This document shows positions 4,727-9,025 of a stretch of DNA of 9,025 bases, in pieces. Under the pieces are notes generated by a model. It had not been told where the DNA came from. It saw only the letters and a list, made by a program, of their open reading frames with translations, and did no database searches. Each line of letters opens with the position of its first letter. Position 1 is the stretch's first letter. A program made the position numbers and the translations under genes. The stretch is from contig DJXF01000098.1 in the NCBI GenBank assembly GCA_002449635.1, forward strand, positions 1 through 9,025, read 5' to 3'. This DNA comes from Clostridiales bacterium UBA7011. Its GTDB lineage: Bacteria; Bacillota; Clostridia; Oscillospirales; Butyricicoccaceae.

Positions 4727-6106
4727 TCATGATCCTTTTGCGCCAAAAGCCGCACCGATCGCCTGTGCAATGTTTTCCTTTTGAATGACACGGAATCCGT
4801 CCGGAATTTCAATCCGTCCGATGTTTTGCTTCGGCATGATGCAGGTGGTAAAGCCAAGGCGGATGGCCTCATGAATGCGCTGTGCCGCAGCGGTTACTGC
4901 GCGCAGTTCGCCGGTCAGACCGACCTCCCCGAATGCCATCACGCCCTCCGGCAGCGCCTGATCCCGATAGCTGGAGGCGACTGCCAGCGCAATCGGCAAA
5001 TCAATGGCGGGCTCGTCCAGCCGCATGCCGCCGATTACATTGATATATGTGTCACTGGCGGACAAGTAGAATCCGACTCGCTTTTCCAGAATGGCAAGCA
5101 GCAGCACCATGCGGTTGTAATCGACACCGGCTGCCATGCGCCGCGGCGTACCATACGCTGTTTTGGTGACCAGTGCCTGAATTTCCGCCAAAATCGGGCG
5201 GCTGCCTTCTATGGTGCAGGCGATGCAGTTGCCCGAAGCATCCACCGGATGTCCGGACAGCATGGCGGCCGACGGATTGGGCACTTCAATCAGCCCGCAG
5301 TCGCTCATCTCAAAGACACCGACTTCATTGGTCGAACCGAATCGGTTTTTTGCCGCACGCAGGCAGCGGAAGGAAATCTGTTTTTCGCCTTCAAAATACA
5401 GCACACAGTCTACCATGTGCTCAAGAATTTTCGGTCCCGCCAGTGTACCTTCCTTGGTTACATGGCCGACAATAAAGATTGTGACGCCGCGCCGTTTGGC
5501 GTACTGCATCAGCTTCATCGCACATTCCTTAATCTGTGTCGTGTTGCCCGGCGCACTGTTCAAATCCGACTGATAGACGGTCTGAATGGAATCGACAATC
5601 AGGACATCCGGCTGCAGCAGATCGGTTTCCGCAATGATTTCATCCAGATCGGTTTCCGCCAGAACAAACAATTCAGGCGAAGAGATATGCAGCCGGTCGG
5701 CACGCAGGCGAATCTGCCGCAGCGATTCCTCGCCGGAAACATATAAAACCTTTGCCTGCCGGCACATTTCCTGACACATCTGCAGCAACAGGGTCGATTT
5801 TCCGATGCCCGGCTCGCCGCCGACCAGTACAAAGCTGCCGCGTACCGCACCGCCGCCCAATACGCGGTCAAGTTCTGAAATACCGGTATAAAAACGCAGC
5901 TCCTCTTCGGTTTGAATCTGATTGATGACGAGTGGTTTGTTGCGGGTACGCCGCTCTGCCGGGGCAAGCGTTCCGCGGGGCGCTGCCTGCTTTGCCTCCC
6001 GGAATTCCTCCATGGTATTCCATGCGCCGCAGGATGGACATTTTCCAAACCATTTTGCGCTTTCATAGCCGCATTCTGAACATAAAAAAGATGTTTTCTG
6101 TTTCAT
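4727..6106 (-). CDS. radA: DNA repair protein RadA (Sms)
   Basis: RadA is a RecA-like, DnaB-type helicase that helps branch migration during recombination repair and transformation. The 459-residue protein is full length. In order it has a four-cysteine zinc finger (Cys9, Cys12, Cys23, Cys26), a RecA-like ATPase with Walker A GEPGIGKST (97-105) and Walker B DVLIVDS (167-173), the RadA-specific KNRFGS motif (253-258), and a Lon-like C-terminal domain containing DEPAIDLPIALAVA in place of a working protease site. The ATG has AGAGG close upstream. It starts 18 bases after the amidase stop, so the two genes very probably share a transcript. No residue required for function looks altered. Confidence 0.97.
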   Translation of the reverse strand: MKQKTSFLCSECGYESAKWFGKCPSCGAWNTMEEFREAKQAAPRGTLAPAERRTRNKPLVINQIQTEEELRFYTGISELDRVLGGGAVRGSFVLVGGEPGIGKSTLLLQMCQEMCRQAKVLYVSGEESLRQIRLRADRLHISSPELFVLAETDLDEIIAETDLLQPDVLIVDSIQTVYQSDLNSAPGNTTQIKECAMKLMQYAKRRGVTIFIVGHVTKEGTLAGPKILEHMVDCVLYFEGEKQISFRCLRAAKNRFGSTNEVGVFEMSDCGLIEVPNPSAAMLSGHPVDASGNCIACTIEGSRPILAEIQALVTKTAYGTPRRMAAGVDYNRMVLLLAILEKRVGFYLSASDTYINVIGGMRLDEPAIDLPIALAVASSYRDQALPEGVMAFGEVGLTGELRAVTAAAQRIHEAIRLGFTTCIMPKQNIGRIEIPDGFRVIQKENIAQAIGAAFGAKGS

Positions 6107-6124
6107 GATTTCCTCTCTGCGTTG

Positions 6125-6847
6125 TTATTTGGACTGTTCGGCGTATTCCAGACAGCCGGAGATCATGCACAAGGCAAGCCGTTTCTGATAATCATCCTGT
6201 GTGAGCAGCTTTGCTTCCTCCGCGTTGGATAAAAAACCGCACTCCACAATGACAGCCGGACAGGTCAATGTTTTCATCAGATAGATGTTGTCTCCCGCCT
6301 GCTTTGCCTGGCGTTCGCGCGCGGGGTGCAGGCCCTGCGTCAATGCCGTCTGCAGCTGCTGCGCCCAAAGCGTTCCCTCCGGGTTGTTCTTTGACCAGAA
6401 AACCTGTGCACCGGTATAGGAGCTGTCGGAAAACTTGTTGAGGTGAACCGACAAAAACATCGGATTGGGCGTCTGTCCGGTGATGCGCTCACGCGCGCGG
6501 ATATCAGCAACCTTATTGGCTCGAATGCTCTGAGACGGATCGTAATCAATGGAATTTTCATCTTCCCGTGTCAGCAATGTCTGTATGCCGAACAGGCCGG
6601 CATACGCCTCACATTTTTTCACAATGGCAAGATTGATGCTCTGTTCTGCCGTTCCGTCCGCAGCTGTCGCTCCCCCGTCGATCCCGCCGTGGCCGGCATC
6701 CAGCACCAATATATTTTGATAATTGTGCGGAGCAAATACCGTGCGGAGCAGATGGGCATCCTTCCCTTGTAGCATACCTGCAATTGCGGCGGCTGTCAAT
6801 ATGAGGAGTGCGGGCAAATATTTGTGTCTTCCTCGGCTTATCTTCAC
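6125..6847 (-). CDS. cwlD: N-acetylmuramoyl-L-alanine amidase, CwlD-like
   Basis: A zinc Amidase_3 enzyme that cuts the bond between N-acetylmuramic acid and L-Ala in peptidoglycan. It has 240 residues, almost the same as B. subtilis CwlD, which starts muramic-delta-lactam formation in the spore cortex. Residues about 10-26 form an N-terminal membrane anchor or signal with no cell-wall repeats. Zinc and catalytic residues are present: His53 in LDAGHGGIDGG, Glu68 in AEQSINLAI, His135 in LSVHLN, and Glu202 in VECGFLSN. The start is GTG with GGAGGGG about 6 bases upstream; no ATG fits. It is the first gene of the leftward unit with radA. CwlD rather than a vegetative amidase is inferred from size, anchor and lack of binding domains. 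I saw no clear forespore promoter upstream. Confidence 0.9.
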   Translation of the reverse strand: MKISRGRHKYLPALLILTAAAIAGMLQGKDAHLLRTVFAPHNYQNILVLDAGHGGIDGGATAADGTAEQSINLAIVKKCEAYAGLFGIQTLLTREDENSIDYDPSQSIRANKVADIRARERITGQTPNPMFLSVHLNKFSDSSYTGAQVFWSKNNPEGTLWAQQLQTALTQGLHPARERQAKQAGDNIYLMKTLTCPAVIVECGFLSNAEEAKLLTQDDYQKRLALCMISGCLEYAEQSK

Positions 6848-6893
6848 AAAATCCCCTCCGGTGAAAAGATATGATGCGTTTTATTGGAATATG

Positions 6894-6902
6894 TGTTATA
6901 CT
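6894..6902 (+). promoter_or_regulatory. Extended -10 promoter for the membrane protein gene
   Basis: TGTTATACT (TG-n plus a 5-of-6 -10 box) with no good -35 box. The transcript would start near 6909, 30 bases before the TTG start. It lies in the 91-base divergent gap shared with the leftward amidase, so any regulator here could affect both. Confidence 0.55.
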
Positions 6903-6938
6903 AAAAATGAATTGTCAGAGAAAGGAGGGCCGATCATC

Positions 6939-7586
6939 TTGCGCCAGAGACAACAGCTGTTTCTCAGCATCAATCGTATCCTTCTGTTGTTATATGCACC
7001 GCTCAGCGTCGCGCTCAGTGTGTATTATCTGTTCACCGGCAGCCTGCTTCATGCACTGCTTTCCCTGTGCACGCTGTTCTGGATTGCTCTGCCCTATATT
7101 TTTCACCGTTTTCTGCATCTGCGCATCGGTCAGCTCATGCTGTTCTTCTATATGCTCCTGATTTTATTCTGTTATTCCGGCGGAGTGGTGCTTTCTTTTT
7201 CACGCCGCATTTTCTTTTACCCTGCGCTGTCTCATCTGCTGGGCGGTTTTTTCTTTGCCGTTGCGGCAGCCGCTATGTTCTGTATCATGACGCAGCAGCG
7301 CCGCATCCGTCACCTCTGGGTCGCCAACCTCTTTTCATTTGGCGTTTCCCTCACTGTCAGCACCGTCTGGCAGCTCATACAAATCGGCATTGCATATCTT
7401 CTCCCCGATACACAGCCCTCCGTTCCGGCTTTGGTCGGGAACTGCGCGGCATGCCTGATCGGCGCAGCACTTTTCTGTCTGCTGACCGCTTTGCAGCAGT
7501 ATAAACGTATTCACAGCTATCCGCTGTATGCCTTTGAAGATTATGCAGCGCTCAATGTCAAATCTACAATTCAAATTATTCCCTGA
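6939..7586 (+). CDS. Six-helix integral membrane protein of unknown function
   Basis: I start this at TTG because AAAGGAGGG lies about 10 bases upstream and the promoter is just before it; a longer in-frame reading would run antisense through the amidase start and has no ribosome binding site. The 215-residue protein has about six membrane segments (11-32, 36-55, 63-85, 95-117, 126-153, 162-184), a basic QQRRIRH loop (119-125) and a short polar tail (186-215). The pattern HLLGG (99-103), then WQLIQ (144-148), then a D (157) before a last Gly-containing helix recalls YjdF-like membrane proteins, in which I remember H..SG, WE..E and D. If that holds, both glutamates are glutamine here. This similarity is tentative. 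It precedes the rRNA methyltransferase gene in the same direction and is divergent from the amidase. No function can be assigned. Confidence 0.8.
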   Translation: MRQRQQLFLSINRILLLLYAPLSVALSVYYLFTGSLLHALLSLCTLFWIALPYIFHRFLHLRIGQLMLFFYMLLILFCYSGGVVLSFSRRIFFYPALSHLLGGFFFAVAAAAMFCIMTQQRRIRHLWVANLFSFGVSLTVSTVWQLIQIGIAYLLPDTQPSVPALVGNCAACLIGAALFCLLTALQQYKRIHSYPLYAFEDYAALNVKSTIQIIP

Positions 7587-7587
7587 T

Positions 7588-7627
7588 ACAACCGTCGGCA
7601 TAATCAAAATTGTTTGACGGTTGTTTT
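7588..7627 (+). terminator. Weak terminator-like hairpin after the membrane protein gene
   Basis: Perfect 9-base arms ACAACCGTC (7588-7596) and GACGGTTGT (7616-7624) are followed by TTT (arm end plus 7625-7627). It starts one base after the stop codon. The loop is long (19 bases) and the T-run short, so read-through into the methyltransferase gene is likely; no convincing promoter lies between. Confidence 0.45.
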
Positions 7628-7680
7628 CAAGTAACGTTGTCATACAGCCCGTTTTCCGCTGTATTGATCGGAGGAACTGA

Positions 7681-9025
7681 ATGGAAAAAAATAAAATTTA
7701 TCGGGCAGAAATTGTCGGTTATTCGGGTGACGGATCTTCCATTGCCCGGATTCATAATATGGTTGTGTTTGTCCCCGGCGGCGCAGTGGGAGATCAATGT
7801 GATATTCGTATTCTCAAAGTGACAAAGCGCTATGCCTTTGGCCGGATTGAAAAAATTTTTGCCGCCTCAAAGCATCGGATTGAACCGGAATGTCCGCATG
7901 CGGCAAAATGCGGCGGCTGCTGTTACTGGCATCTTACATACGAGGAAGAACTGCGCGCAAAAAGCCGCAAGGTAAAAGATGCCCTGCAGCGCATTGGCGG
8001 GATTGACATGGAGCCGGAACTGGTTTGCGGTTCAGACCGCATTCGACACTATCGCAACAAGGCGCAATATCCGGTCGGACGCGATGAAACCGGTGTCATC
8101 ACAGGCTTTTATCGGGTGCGCAGTCATGATATCATCCCTATGGAACACTGCCTGATTCAGACAGAGGAGGCCGATACACTGGCGCGCTGTGTTCGGGACT
8201 GGATGACAGCCTGTCACATTGCACCATATAATGAGGTGACCCGCAACGGCCTGATTCGCCACATTTATGTGCGCACCGGATTTGCAACCAGTGAGGTCTT
8301 GCTGTGCCTTGTTTCCAAAAGCGCTGCGCTGCCGCATCTCGAGCAGCTGGTTGAGGCTGCCCGTCAGGCTGTACCCGGTCTGGTCGGCATCGTGCTGAAT
8401 ATCAATAAAAAAACCGGCAATGCGATTCTGGGAGATCAGTATATCACGGCATGGGGCAGCAGCACATTAGAGGATATCCTGTGCGGCAATCGTTTCCGCA
8501 TCTCCCCTGCCTCCTTCTATCAGGTCAATCGGGCGCAGGCCGAACGGCTGTATGAGGCCGCACTAGAATATGCCGCGCTCGATGCAGAGAAAACCGCATT
8601 GGATTTTTACTGCGGTGCCGGCACCATCACCCTCGCCCTCGCGCGTGAGGCAAAATCAGTCATCGGCACGGAGGTTATCCCCGCCGCGGTCAAAAACGCG
8701 CGTGAAAATGCAAAAATAAACGGTATATCCAATGTAAAATTTCTCTGTGCAGATGCCGGTCAGGCAGCCGCCATGCTGGCGCATGAGGGCATGCATCCGG
8801 ATGTGATTGTTGTCGACCCGCCGAGAAAAGGAATGGATACCGCCACCATCCAGGCAATCAGTGACATGCAGCCGGAACGGGTCGTTTATGTCTCCTGTGA
8901 CCCCGCGACACTTGCACGCGATCTCAAGCTGCTGGGCGAGAAAGGATATCAGGTCAGGCGATACCGGGTTTATGATCTGTTTCCGCGAACGGCCCATGTG
9001 GAGACCGTAGTTTTGCTGACAAGAA
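7681..9025 (+). CDS. rlmD: 23S rRNA (uracil-5-)-methyltransferase, RlmD/RlmCD type (3' end cut by window)
   Basis: It transfers a methyl group from S-adenosylmethionine to C5 of a uridine in 23S rRNA. 448 codons are present and only a few should be missing. A TRAM RNA-binding domain covers about residues 5-60. The iron-sulfur cluster ligands are Cys71, Cys77 and Cys80 in ECPHAAKCGGCC, with Cys157 in PMEHCLI. The SAM-binding motif is DFYCGAGTITLALA (308-321), followed by VVDPPRKGMD (377-386). The catalytic nucleophile is Cys406 in VSCDPATLARDL, and the general base Glu441 in HVETVVLL. GGAGG lies 6 bases before the ATG. Firmicutes often have one enzyme (RlmCD) making both U747 and U1939 methylations; sequence alone does not tell RlmD, RlmCD and TrmA-like paralogues apart, though the cluster argues against TrmA. 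No stop occurs before the right edge. Confidence 0.95.
   Translation, partial: MEKNKIYRAEIVGYSGDGSSIARIHNMVVFVPGGAVGDQCDIRILKVTKRYAFGRIEKIFAASKHRIEPECPHAAKCGGCCYWHLTYEEELRAKSRKVKDALQRIGGIDMEPELVCGSDRIRHYRNKAQYPVGRDETGVITGFYRVRSHDIIPMEHCLIQTEEADTLARCVRDWMTACHIAPYNEVTRNGLIRHIYVRTGFATSEVLLCLVSKSAALPHLEQLVEAARQAVPGLVGIVLNINKKTGNAILGDQYITAWGSSTLEDILCGNRFRISPASFYQVNRAQAERLYEAALEYAALDAEKTALDFYCGAGTITLALAREAKSVIGTEVIPAAVKNARENAKINGISNVKFLCADAGQAAAMLAHEGMHPDVIVVDPPRKGMDTATIQAISDMQPERVVYVSCDPATLARDLKLLGEKGYQVRRYRVYDLFPRTAHVETVVLLTR

Noticed and set aside
4781..5746. 321-codon plus-strand frame across radA
   Set aside because: It is the antisense shadow of radA, whose motifs are all intact on the minus strand.
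6723..6938. Longer version of the membrane protein starting at 6723
   Set aside because: It would overlap the amidase N-terminus antisense and read through the promoter and ribosome binding site of the TTG start.
7637..7665. Promoter TTGTCA-N17-TGTATT for the rRNA methyltransferase gene
   Set aside because: The -10 box is poor and the transcript would start inside the ribosome binding site at 7670-7674.

Overview
The window looks like chromosome of a Firmicute, most likely a gut-type Clostridia (Oscillospirales / Ruminococcaceae-like). The evidence is strong AGGAGG ribosome binding sites, sigma-A type promoters, a moderate GC content, a CwlD-like cortex amidase next to radA, an HPr protein and an RlmCD/RlmD-type rRNA methyltransferase. 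This assignment is inference. Four of the nine confident protein genes appear to start with GTG or TTG.

Left part (1-2920). The 5' end of thiE (thiamine phosphate synthase) runs leftward out of the window from a TTG start and its own promoter. A gene-free stretch of about 380 bases separates it from a rightward gene for a small two-repeat YegP/DUF1508 protein, which ends at a textbook terminator. Converging on that terminator are two leftward genes, a stand-alone HIRAN-domain protein and then a WYL-domain transcription regulator. Each has a candidate promoter overlapped by an inverted repeat. To their right lies a leftward tRNA-Val(GAC) with a perfect consensus promoter and a strong terminator.

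Middle (2860-6850), all leftward. The order along transcription is: a CwlD-like N-acetylmuramoyl-L-alanine amidase, radA (18 bases later, so probably one transcript), an iron-containing alcohol dehydrogenase, then an HPr gene with its own extended -10 promoter, a leader of about 180 bases and a strong terminator. The HPr keeps the PTS phosphorylation site His15 but has Lys at position 46, where the regulatory Ser normally sits.

Right part (6890-9025), rightward. A six-helix membrane protein of unknown function is transcribed divergently from the amidase. It is followed by a nearly complete class I rRNA m5U methyltransferase (rlmD/rlmCD type) that runs off the right edge.

Most of the content is housekeeping. 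I see no CRISPR array, transposon, phage gene or recognisable defence island. The points most worth a second look are the HIRAN-WYL pair with its operator-like repeats, the HPr without Ser46 with its long leader and possible 40-codon leader ORF, and the divergent membrane protein.
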